Assembly (NCBI RefSeq): GCF_024436175.1
Contig: NZ_JANFQP010000002.1
Span: forward strand, 186,001-250,000
DNA: 64,000 nucleotides
Source: Kaistella montana
GTDB lineage: Bacteria > Bacteroidota > Bacteroidia > Flavobacteriales > Weeksellaceae
Reading direction: 5' to 3'
Shown here: piece after piece, positions 44,358 to 52,134 of the stretch
Position numbering within the stretch: position 1 is the stretch's first letter
Layout: the number at the start of each line of letters is the position of its first letter
The notes under the pieces: model-generated
Seen by the model: only the letters and a program-made list of their open reading frames with translations
Databases searched by the model: none
What the model was told of the DNA's origin: nothing
Position numbers and translations under genes: made by a program

Positions 44358-45702
44358 AAAATAGATGCTCGTGAAAATCCTCAATCTTGCTTACTTCCAC
44401 AATGTTGATTCCAAATTTCTTCTTCGGAATTTTATTTAAGTTCGAAACAAAAATCTTCTCGTAACCAAGTTTTTCGGCCTCAGAAATTCGTTGCTCGATT
44501 TGGGAAACCGGACGAATTTCGCCGCTCAACCCAATTTCGCCGGCAAAACAAAAATGTTCTGAAATCGCAATATCCTCATTGCTCGACAAAACCGAGGCAA
44601 CCACGGCCAAATCCAAAGCTGGATCATCGGTTTTAATTCCTCCTGTGATGTTCAGGAAAACGTCTTTCGCGCCCAATTGAAAACCGGCTCGCTTCTCGAG
44701 AACCGCCAAAAGCATATTCAACCGCTTCGAATCGAAACCGGTACAGCTTCTTTGCGGCGTACCATAAACGGCGGTACTTACCAGTGCTTGAATCTCGATG
44801 AGCATTGGTCGATTTCCCTCCAAAGTTACCGCAACCGAGTTCCCGGAAAGTTCCTCAAACTTCTTGGTAATCAATATTTCAGATGGGTTTTTAATCTCTT
44901 TCAAACCTTGTGAAACCATTTCATAAATTCCGATTTCGGCGGTGGAACCAAAACGGTTTTTGTTCGCTCGCAATAAACGGAACAAGTGATTTCGGTCGCC
45001 ATCAAAATTTAAAACGACATCGACCATGTGTTCCAGAACTTTCGGACCGGCAATTTGTCCGTCTTTGGTGATATGACCAACCAGAAAAACCGGCGTATTG
45101 GTTTCTTTCGCGAATTTGATGATTTCGTTCGAACATTCCCGAATCTGGGAAACGGTTCCGGGAGAACTTTCAATCAACTGGCTTTGAAGGGTTTGAATGG
45201 AGTCTATAATAACAAAATCGGGAGCTAATTTTTTGGCTTCATGAAGGATTTTTTCTAATGAAGTTTCAGTGAAAAGGTAGCAATGTGGATTCTGAAGTTC
45301 CGTCAACCGATCGGCACGCATTTTAATTTGCGAGGCACTTTCTTCACCGGAAACATAAAGAATTTTTTTCTTCATTTTCAAAGCTAATTGAAGAAGCAAT
45401 GTAGATTTTCCAATGCCCGGTTCGCCACCAATTAAAGTCACGGAACCTAAAACGATTCCACCACCCAAAACACGATTGAGTTCTTCGGAAGGCGTTTTAA
45501 TTCTCGGTTCCTCGTAAGTTTCTACTTCAATTATGTTAATGATATGCTGTTTCGATCTTTCGGAGTAGCTTTTAGCAGGGGATTTTACAACAATTTCTTC
45601 TACCAAAGTATTCCATTCGCCACAATTTTTGCATTGTCCTAGCCACTGCGGATATTGGGAACCGCAGTTCTGACAGAAATATGCTTTTTTCACTTTTGCC
45701 AT
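44356..45702 (-). CDS. radA: DNA repair protein RadA
   Basis: 448 residues. DNA-repair ATPase that promotes branch migration in recombination. An N-terminal C4 zinc finger (CQNCGSQYPQWLGQCKNC), Walker A GEPGIGKST, the RadA-specific KNRFG motif (in LLRANKNRFGSTAEIG) and a C-terminal Lon-protease-like domain (about 275-448) are all present. Single gene on the minus strand. Confidence 0.96.
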   Translation of the reverse strand: MAKVKKAYFCQNCGSQYPQWLGQCKNCGEWNTLVEEIVVKSPAKSYSERSKQHIINIIEVETYEEPRIKTPSEELNRVLGGGIVLGSVTLIGGEPGIGKSTLLLQLALKMKKKILYVSGEESASQIKMRADRLTELQNPHCYLFTETSLEKILHEAKKLAPDFVIIDSIQTLQSQLIESSPGTVSQIRECSNEIIKFAKETNTPVFLVGHITKDGQIAGPKVLEHMVDVVLNFDGDRNHLFRLLRANKNRFGSTAEIGIYEMVSQGLKEIKNPSEILITKKFEELSGNSVAVTLEGNRPMLIEIQALVSTAVYGTPQRSCTGFDSKRLNMLLAVLEKRAGFQLGAKDVFLNITGGIKTDDPALDLAVVASVLSSNEDIAISEHFCFAGEIGLSGEIRPVSQIEQRISEAEKLGYEKIFVSNLNKIPKKKFGINIVEVSKIEDFHEHLF

Positions 45703-46019
45703 GGGGTAAAAATACGGAACAAATATTTATTACACATCAACTCCTCCAAAAAACGACACCAAAAATAAACCGGCATTAAAAGTTAAAATACAAACTTTAA
45801 TTACGCGGTTTTTATAATTTCGACATTAACAATTTTTTTTTATTTCCATACACAATTAAAAATCACCTATTCCTTTAATTTTTGAAGGCCTACTAGATCA
45901 TACACTAAGGTTTATTCTAAAAAAACTTCCATTTGTTATCATAACATTCATTCGGTAAATTAAAACTGTGGAATTGTACTGTATTATTTTTTACCCTAAC
46001 TTTGCACAAACCTAATCTA
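45703..46019. other. Divergent intergenic region radA/pyrG
   Basis: 317 bases, AT-rich. The only supportable feature is the pyrG promoter (45974-46004). No ORF, hairpin or repeat worth listing. Confidence 0.6.
45974..46004 (+). promoter_or_regulatory. Promoter of pyrG
   Basis: TTG (45974-45976), 20 bases, TAACTTTG (45997-46004), 15 bases before the ATG at 46020. Near-ideal Bacteroidota promoter; it implies a very short 5' leader and excludes a TTG start at 46002. Confidence 0.75.
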
Positions 46020-47627
46020 ATGAGTAAAAAGAACACCAAATACATCTTCGTAACGGGGGGTGTAACTTCGTCTTTGGGAAAAGGAATTGTTTCCGCTTCT
46101 TTGGGACTTCTGCTAAAATCCCGCGGATTCAATGTCACCATTCAAAAGCTTGATCCTTATATCAACATCGACCCAGGAACCTTAAACCCTTATGAACACG
46201 GCGAATGCTATGTAACCGAAGATGGCGCAGAAACCGATTTGGATTTAGGTCATTACGAAAGATTCCTCAATTCTGCCACTTCGCAAAACAACAACGTAAC
46301 GACCGGGAAAATCTACCAAACCGTTATCGAAAAAGAAAGAAAAGGTGATTTCCTAGGTAAAACGGTACAGGTAATTCCTCATATCACCAACGAAATCAAG
46401 CGAAGAATAAAAATTCTTGCCAAGCAAAACTACGATATCATCATCACCGAAATCGGTGGAACTGTCGGCGATATCGAATCGCTTCCTTATATCGAAAGTG
46501 TAAGACAGCTGAAATGGGAACTTGGCGAAAGCAACTCTATGGTAATCCACCTTACGCTGCTTCCTTACCTTGCATCCAGCGGTGAACTGAAGACAAAACC
46601 TTCGCAACACTCCGTTCGTCAATTGATGGAAAGTGGTATCCAAGCCGACGTTTTGGTATGCCGCACCGAGCATAAAATTCCAAAAGAACAACGCGCAAAA
46701 CTTGCTCAGTTTTGTAACGTATCTTTAGATAACGTCATCGAATGCAGAGACCTAGATACCATTTACGAAGTTCCGCTTTATTTGCAGAAACAAAACTTCG
46801 ACGATGTAGTGTTAAAAGAACTCAACCTGAAATCCGATAAAGTTGCCGATCTGAAAGACTGGAAAGGCTTCCTCAAAAGATACCAGAACCCTAAGAAAAC
46901 TGTGGAGATTGCATTGGTAGGTAAATATGTTTCTCTTCAAGATTCTTACAAATCTATTGCAGAAGCGTTCATCCACGCAGGAGCCGATTTGGAAACCGAA
47001 GTGAAAGTACGTTGGGTTTATAGTGGCGACATTACCGAAGCCAATGTTCAGGAAACCTTGAAAGGAATCGATGGAATGCTCATCGCACCAGGATTTGGAG
47101 ACAGAGGTATTGAAGGTAAAATTTCTGCAGCAAAATACGCCAGAGAAAACAACATCCCATTATTAGGAATCTGTTTAGGAATGCAAATCATGACCATCGA
47201 ATTTGCAAGAAACATTTTAGGATACGCAAAAGCCAACTCCATGGAATTCGATACATCAACTCCTGATCCAGTAATTTCATTAATGGAAGAACAGAAAAAC
47301 GTAGTTCACAAGGGTGGAACCATGAGATTAGGTGCATGGAAATGCAGCTTGAAACCTAACTCCAAACTTTATGATATCTACGGAGCCAAAAACATCTCTG
47401 AGAGACACCGCCATCGCTACGAATTCAACTCTGATTACCAAGAAGAATTCGAGAAAAACGGATTAACTCCTTCCGGCTTCAATCCCGAAACAGGATTGGT
47501 AGAGACCCTGGAGCTGAAAAACCACCCATTCTACATCGGTGTTCAGTACCATCCGGAATACAAAAGTACGGTTGCCTCGCCACATCCTTTGTTTAAAGCC
47601 CTCATTAAAGCAGCAACCAAAAAATAA
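46020..47627 (+). CDS. pyrG: CTP synthase
   Basis: 535 residues. Amination of UTP to CTP with glutamine as nitrogen donor. The N-terminal synthetase domain begins KYIFVTGGVTSSLGKGI (P-loop) with KLDPYINIDPGTLNPYEHGE. The C-terminal class I glutamine amidotransferase has the nucleophile in LGICLGMQ and the His-Glu pair in GVQYHPEYKS. Own promoter and terminator. Confidence 0.97.
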   Translation: MSKKNTKYIFVTGGVTSSLGKGIVSASLGLLLKSRGFNVTIQKLDPYINIDPGTLNPYEHGECYVTEDGAETDLDLGHYERFLNSATSQNNNVTTGKIYQTVIEKERKGDFLGKTVQVIPHITNEIKRRIKILAKQNYDIIITEIGGTVGDIESLPYIESVRQLKWELGESNSMVIHLTLLPYLASSGELKTKPSQHSVRQLMESGIQADVLVCRTEHKIPKEQRAKLAQFCNVSLDNVIECRDLDTIYEVPLYLQKQNFDDVVLKELNLKSDKVADLKDWKGFLKRYQNPKKTVEIALVGKYVSLQDSYKSIAEAFIHAGADLETEVKVRWVYSGDITEANVQETLKGIDGMLIAPGFGDRGIEGKISAAKYARENNIPLLGICLGMQIMTIEFARNILGYAKANSMEFDTSTPDPVISLMEEQKNVVHKGGTMRLGAWKCSLKPNSKLYDIYGAKNISERHRHRYEFNSDYQEEFEKNGLTPSGFNPETGLVETLELKNHPFYIGVQYHPEYKSTVASPHPLFKALIKAATKK

Positions 47628-47634
47628 TTTACCG

Positions 47635-47672
47635 AGAGATAAAAGACACCCCGTTTTTTATCTCTTTGTTTT
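47635..47672 (+). terminator. Terminator of pyrG
   Basis: AGAGATAAAA (47635-47644), loop of about 11 bases, TTTTATCTCT (47656-47665), then TTG and T run. Confidence 0.75.
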
Positions 47673-47694
47673 TAAATGAGTTGACAAAAAATTC

Positions 47695-47722
47695 TTGATT
47701 GCCAAAAAAATCTGTATTTTTG
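47695..47722 (+). promoter_or_regulatory. Promoter of yidC
   Basis: TTG (47695-47697), 17 bases, TATTTTTG (47715-47722), 70 bases before the ATG. Confidence 0.6.
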
Positions 47723-47792
47723 TCAGCCAAAATTAAACCCCGCTGATTGAACTAAAAATCAGCAACATCATCAAAAATTCAATAAAAAAAAG

Positions 47793-49610
47793 ATGCAGCA
47801 AAATAACGGTTTAGATAAAAATCAACTGATCAGTTTCGCACTGTTTTCACTCATTCTTATCGGTGCCATGTTTTATTTTCAAAACAAGCAAGCCAAAGAA
47901 CAGGCATTATTAGATGCTCAAAACAAAGCTAAAACTACGCAAACCGCCGTACAAAACGCCACCAAACCCGCTTTGGTGACCAACCTGAATGATAGCGTGA
48001 AAACCACTTCTATTCAGCAAGTACAGCTGAAAAATAAGGAATTAAGTTTAGGAATTTCTACTTTGGGTGGTCAAATTACCACGGTACAGCTCAACGAGTA
48101 TAAAGCTTACAATAAAAATACCGACAAAAACGATAAGGAGCTTTTAATTTTTGATAAAAACAACTCCAGCTACGGATTTCAGTTCAAAGATAAAACCGGA
48201 AAAACTTTTAATACTAAAGATTTAGTTTTTACCCCAATTCAGAACGGAAACACCGTAACCATGCAGGCTAATGCCAATGGGGCGATTATCCAGTTCATCT
48301 ATACTTTGCTAGATAAATATACGGTTGATTTCAATGTGAAAACCCAAGGTTTGTCACGTTTAGTTTCCGATTCCAAAGCTGATTTTGTTTGGGATTACAA
48401 CGTAAGAGAAATGGAAAAAGGCCGTGCTCAGGAGCAAACCCACACCGAATTTAATTATAGTTTCGACGATTACAAGAGTTTCGATTATGATGGCAGAACC
48501 ACCATGGACGAACCCGATGAAACCCTGAATTGGCTTGCCGTGAAACAACAGTTTTTCTCAGCCGTAATTGAACCACAGCACGGATTCAAAAATTCCAAAG
48601 GCTCTCAGGAAATGATCGAAGAAGGCGAATTCCTTAAAAAATTCAACTTTAATGGACAAGTAGATTTGGCTGGAAACGAATTGAACCAAGACTTCAAATG
48701 GTATTTTATGCCATTAGATTTACCATTATTGAAATCATATAATAAAAACTTCGATGAATTGTTACCACTAGGCTGGTCGTTTATCGGAAGTTTGAACAGA
48801 TGGTTCTTTATCCCGATGTACAACTTGATCTCCAGTTGGGGCTTAGCAGCAGGTTGGGTGATCTTCTTAATGACGATTATCGTGAAGATTATTTTGTCTC
48901 CAGTCATGTTCAAGCAACATAAACTGAGCGCGATGATGAAAGTAATCCGCCCGGAAATCGATGAGGTAAATGCCAAATTCAAGGATGCAGATCCTATGAA
49001 AAAACAACAAGAAACCATGGCCATCTACCGAAAAGCAGGGGTTAACCAAATGGCAGGCTGTTTACCGGCATTGCTTCAGATCCCGATTTTCTACGCCCTC
49101 TTCCGTTTCTTCCCGAACATGATTGATTTAAGAGGAAAAAGCTTCTGGTTCGCAAAAGACCTAACCGCTTATGATGATGTCATCAAATTGCCTTTCAATA
49201 TTCCTTTTTTAGGGGAGCATTTAAGCATCTTTGCGATTGCTTGTACCGTGGTAATCCTCATCTATACCGTTATGACTTCTGGCAATATCCAACAGCCACA
49301 ACAAGAAGGTATGCCGAATATGAAGGTACTTATGTACATCTTCCCAATTACCTTCCTCTTCTTCTTGAACACTTCAGCATCCGGACTTTCATGGTATTAC
49401 TTCGTTTCAAATGCAATCAACATCCTCATCATCTTAGTCATTAAATACTGGATTCTTGACGAGGAAAAAATCCATGCTCAAATTCAAGCCAACAAACAAA
49501 AAGAGCCGAAAAAAGAAGGAAAGTTCCAAAAAAGAATGCGAGAAATGATGGAAAAAGCGCAGGAACAACAAAAACTTCAACAGCAACAACAAACCGACAA
49601 AAAAAAATAA
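47793..49610 (+). CDS. yidC: Membrane protein insertase YidC
   Basis: 605 residues. Inserts inner-membrane proteins alone or with Sec. N-terminal helix at about 11-29, a large periplasmic beta domain (about 60-340), then the conserved five-helix insertase core, starting at LISSWGLAAGWVIFLMTIIV and including QMAGCLPALLQIPIFYALFR. The positively charged Gln/Lys-rich tail (QEQQKLQQQQQTDKKK) may contact ribosomes. Stands alone downstream of pyrG. Confidence 0.97.
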   Translation: MQQNNGLDKNQLISFALFSLILIGAMFYFQNKQAKEQALLDAQNKAKTTQTAVQNATKPALVTNLNDSVKTTSIQQVQLKNKELSLGISTLGGQITTVQLNEYKAYNKNTDKNDKELLIFDKNNSSYGFQFKDKTGKTFNTKDLVFTPIQNGNTVTMQANANGAIIQFIYTLLDKYTVDFNVKTQGLSRLVSDSKADFVWDYNVREMEKGRAQEQTHTEFNYSFDDYKSFDYDGRTTMDEPDETLNWLAVKQQFFSAVIEPQHGFKNSKGSQEMIEEGEFLKKFNFNGQVDLAGNELNQDFKWYFMPLDLPLLKSYNKNFDELLPLGWSFIGSLNRWFFIPMYNLISSWGLAAGWVIFLMTIIVKIILSPVMFKQHKLSAMMKVIRPEIDEVNAKFKDADPMKKQQETMAIYRKAGVNQMAGCLPALLQIPIFYALFRFFPNMIDLRGKSFWFAKDLTAYDDVIKLPFNIPFLGEHLSIFAIACTVVILIYTVMTSGNIQQPQQEGMPNMKVLMYIFPITFLFFLNTSASGLSWYYFVSNAINILIILVIKYWILDEEKIHAQIQANKQKEPKKEGKFQKRMREMMEKAQEQQKLQQQQQTDKKK

Positions 49611-49635
49611 CCTTTCTTAAACCAAAACTCTATAC

Positions 49636-49664
49636 AAAGCGGAAAGTAATTTTCCGCTTTTTTT
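49636..49664 (+). terminator. Terminator of yidC
   Basis: AAAGCGGAAA (49636-49645), loop GTAAT, TTTCCGCTTT (49651-49660), T run. Confidence 0.9.
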
Positions 49665-49730
49665 GTGGTTTTACTTAACCTATAATTACCTTTTAAGACC
49701 TATTTTATTGCTATTAACTTCAATATTACT

Positions 49731-49759
49731 CTATAGTAAGTCCATAGTAAGTCCATAGA
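49731..49759. repeat. 11-bp tandem repeat (about 2.6 units)
   Basis: CTATAGTAAGT, CCATAGTAAGT, CCATAGA in exact 11-base spacing, upstream of the unknown gene at 49898. Confidence 0.75.
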
Positions 49760-49810
49760 CCAACTATATAAAATATTGATTTACTACTGATTATCTATTT
49801 TAAAAATTTG

Positions 49811-49818
49811 TATATTCG
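49811..49818 (+). promoter_or_regulatory. Likely -7 element of the 49898 gene
   Basis: TATATTCG, a -7 variant, 80 bases before the chosen ATG. No TTG at the right distance. Confidence 0.4.
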
Positions 49819-49897
49819 TGGAAGATAATAGGAAGTTGATAGGGTTTGCTGATGAATGATTAGGCAATTATTTGTTTCATTAAAAAATACTTTTATT

Positions 49898-50638
49898 ATG
49901 GCACGAGTGAATAAAAACGGATTAATTAGTGGTGGAATTGCCCATCTGGTTTATGTGAATCAGGGGGATAGGAATATTCTTCGGAGCAAACCAGATCAGG
50001 TTAGACAAAGCGCGAATACCAAAAAAGCGGCAAGTATTTTTGGCTACATCAGCAAGCGAGATGCGCAGTACCGCCGAAAGCTGATGCAATTGTGTAAACT
50101 CGTAACCGATGATCGCTACGCCTACCGACATCGAAGTCAGTTTTATAAAATGGCAACGAGTCACAGGCAAACTTTGGAAGGCCCCGTTTCGATTGTGGAA
50201 GGCGAACCGAAAATGATGGAAGGATTCGGGTTTAACAGGCATACCGAGTGGCAAAAAATTTGTCGGTTTTTCCCGGAAATACAATTGGATGAGGAAGCGC
50301 GCACCTTGTCTATTACCATTCCCGAGCTGGTGTGGAACCGCGAAGTGAAACCTCCAAAAAAGATGAGCAGTGCGACCGTGCGACTGATATGCATCGCTGC
50401 ACTCCCCGATCAGGAGAATTACCAGAATATCGAATTATTGCAAGAAGTTGATTTGGAGATCGGTTCAGGAAAGGGAATTGAGGAAACCCATTTCACCCTA
50501 ACGGATATTCCTGAGGGGCAATTGTTGTTTGTCATCGGAGAAATTCGGTTTCAGCAGACGCGCATTCAGCAAATATCGCCGTTACTTTGTGCGGCCAACA
50601 GCTATCTTTGGGGTGGGAAGATTGAGAAAAGAGAATAA
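49898..50638 (+). CDS. Unknown Bacteroidota protein family
   Basis: 246 residues, no signal peptide, no membrane helix. The N-terminus MARVNKNGLISGGIAHLVYV followed by SKPDQVRQSANTKKAA is a pattern I recognise from uncharacterised proteins of Chryseobacterium and Sphingobacteria; no function is known. Basic N-terminal half, beta-rich C-terminal half. An upstream ATG (49856) would add 14 residues. It stands alone, with a tandem repeat upstream and a structured repeat element downstream. Confidence 0.75.
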   Translation: MARVNKNGLISGGIAHLVYVNQGDRNILRSKPDQVRQSANTKKAASIFGYISKRDAQYRRKLMQLCKLVTDDRYAYRHRSQFYKMATSHRQTLEGPVSIVEGEPKMMEGFGFNRHTEWQKICRFFPEIQLDEEARTLSITIPELVWNREVKPPKKMSSATVRLICIAALPDQENYQNIELLQEVDLEIGSGKGIEETHFTLTDIPEGQLLFVIGEIRFQQTRIQQISPLLCAANSYLWGGKIEKRE

Positions 50639-50730
50639 AAAAAGCTTCGGAAGCATCTAAACAATTCTGTAAAAAACAATTTCAACATGTTGTGTATTCA
50701 ACAAATTAATTGATAACTAGATTATTATAT

Positions 50731-50924
50731 GTTCTTTTGTCTTGAAACAAAAGAACCAAAAGTTCAAGACTGGAAACTCCGGCTAAAATTTTAAAGTATT
50801 TCCTAAAATTCCTATAACTCGGGCGGAAACATAATATTTTCATAAAATGAGATTTTTGCCGCCACTCAAACAGTGGGAATTTTTTTACGGAAATTCTTTA
50901 AAATTTCTTAACGCCTCCGTTTCC
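50731..50924. repeat. Structured dispersed element, copy A
   Basis: 194 bases, homologous to 62555-62746. Parts: a perfect hairpin GTTCTTTTGT/ACAAAAGAAC (50731-50756); conserved single-stranded TCAAGACTGGAA; outer helix GGAAAC (50772-50777) with GTTTCC (50919-50924); GGC (50781-50783) with GCC (50913-50915); an 18-bp helix 50786-50803 with 50889-50906 (17 of 18 pairs); an inner helix AAAATTCC (50805-50812) with GGAATTTT (50876-50883); inner GGCGG/CCGCC. No ORF inside. Lies between convergent genes; transcription status unknown. Confidence 0.88.
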
Positions 50925-51027
50925 TAAGTCGTAATCAAGTAATTGCTTACAATGCTGATTGCTCTTCCTAATCACATAACATCCAAAATTAAATTAAAAG
51001 CATAAAAAAGTCAACCCCATGATAAAG

Positions 51028-51627
51028 CTACTCGATGATATCGGTGGTATAATCGAGGCGGAAAGATTTTCGGTGATGGATGGTGGGGCCGAATTCATTG
51101 AGGGCATCGCGGTGTTTTTTGGTAGCGTAACCCATGTTTTTGTCCCAACCATATTGTGGGAATTCTTGATGAAGCTTGATCATCAGTTGGTCTCGATAAT
51201 TTTTAGCCAAAATAGAAGCCGCCGCAATCGAAAGAAATTTAGAATCACCTTTAATGATGCACTGATGAGGAATAAAAGGGTAAGGGTGAAATTTATTACC
51301 ATCAACTAAAATCAATTCAGGGCGAGTTTTCAATTGATCCAAAGCCAAATGCATGGCGTGGATGCTCGCATTCAAAATATTATGTTGATCGATAAAATCC
51401 GGAGCGACCTCCGCAATGGCATAATCTAACACATTATTTCGGATGTACTCGTCTAAATGCAGGCGGGTTTTGAAGGTGAGTTTCTTGGAATCATTGATTA
51501 AATTTTGTTGAAAACCCTCATCAATAATCACCGCAGCAGCTACTACCGGGCCGCATAAGCAACCCCTCCCCACTTCATCACACCCTGCTTCTATATATTG
51601 CTGAGACCAACTTTTGAGTAATTCCAT
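51028..51627 (-). CDS. rnhB: Ribonuclease HII
   Basis: 199 residues. Cuts the RNA strand of RNA-DNA hybrids and removes single ribonucleotides from DNA. The RNase HII signature GCDEVGRGCLCGPVVAAAV supplies two active-site acids; others are in ILVDGNKF and KGDSKFLSIAAASILAK. Single gene, converging on repeat copy A. Confidence 0.95.
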   Translation of the reverse strand: MELLKSWSQQYIEAGCDEVGRGCLCGPVVAAAVIIDEGFQQNLINDSKKLTFKTRLHLDEYIRNNVLDYAIAEVAPDFIDQHNILNASIHAMHLALDQLKTRPELILVDGNKFHPYPFIPHQCIIKGDSKFLSIAAASILAKNYRDQLMIKLHQEFPQYGWDKNMGYATKKHRDALNEFGPTIHHRKSFRLDYTTDIIE

Positions 51628-51936
51628 AAACTGCTATAATGATACTTTTTGACTAAAAATTGTGTGGTAAAAGTACAAACTTTCCCTAATAATGCGGTGA
51701 TGAATAAAAATTGAAACATTTTTTTTGCGCTTCATAATGCAAAACAACGAGCATGAGAATAATCACAAAAAAAGGGGCAAGAAAAAATTAAAAAAAGAAA
51801 GAATTCGGTCTCGGTTATTTAGTTTTGAGAAAAACAATAGCCCAAAAATAAAAAATACGCAAATTGAAATTAACTTAATTTAACCTAAAAAACATTACAA
51901 TATTGAAAAAAAAAGAGGTTAAAAAAAATTGATACC

Positions 51937-51950
51937 TTAACATATGTTAA
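51937..51950. promoter_or_regulatory. 14-bp palindrome upstream of susC
   Basis: TTAACATATGTTAA, perfect dyad about 185 bases before the ATG. Possible regulator site; AT-rich palindromes also arise by chance in this DNA. Confidence 0.35.
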
Positions 51951-52078
51951 AATTTAAAAGAAAATCAGCAAAAAACCACCCCCAATTTTGATAAATTAAC
52001 ACAAAAAGCCAATTTGTTAATAAAAACACATTCAAAAAAACCATTTGTTAGATAATTAAGAAATAATTAACAAAAAGT

Positions 52079-52109
52079 TTGGTTATATTAAGAAAGTTTT
52101 GCACTTTTG
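52079..52109 (+). promoter_or_regulatory. Promoter of susC
   Basis: TTG (52079-52081), 20 bases, CACTTTTG (52102-52109, one mismatch to TAnnTTTG), 26 bases before the ATG. Confidence 0.5.
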
Positions 52110-52134
52110 CTCCAATGAAAAAATTTAATTTGAT

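Larger units (their letters stand above)
51628..52134. other. Long AT-rich region upstream of susC
   Basis: 507 bases with no ORF. Contains several poly-A tracts (for instance 51906-51914), a 14-bp perfect palindrome TTAACATATGTTAA (51937-51950) and the susC promoter (52079-52109). The length suggests regulatory input to susCD. Confidence 0.6.
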
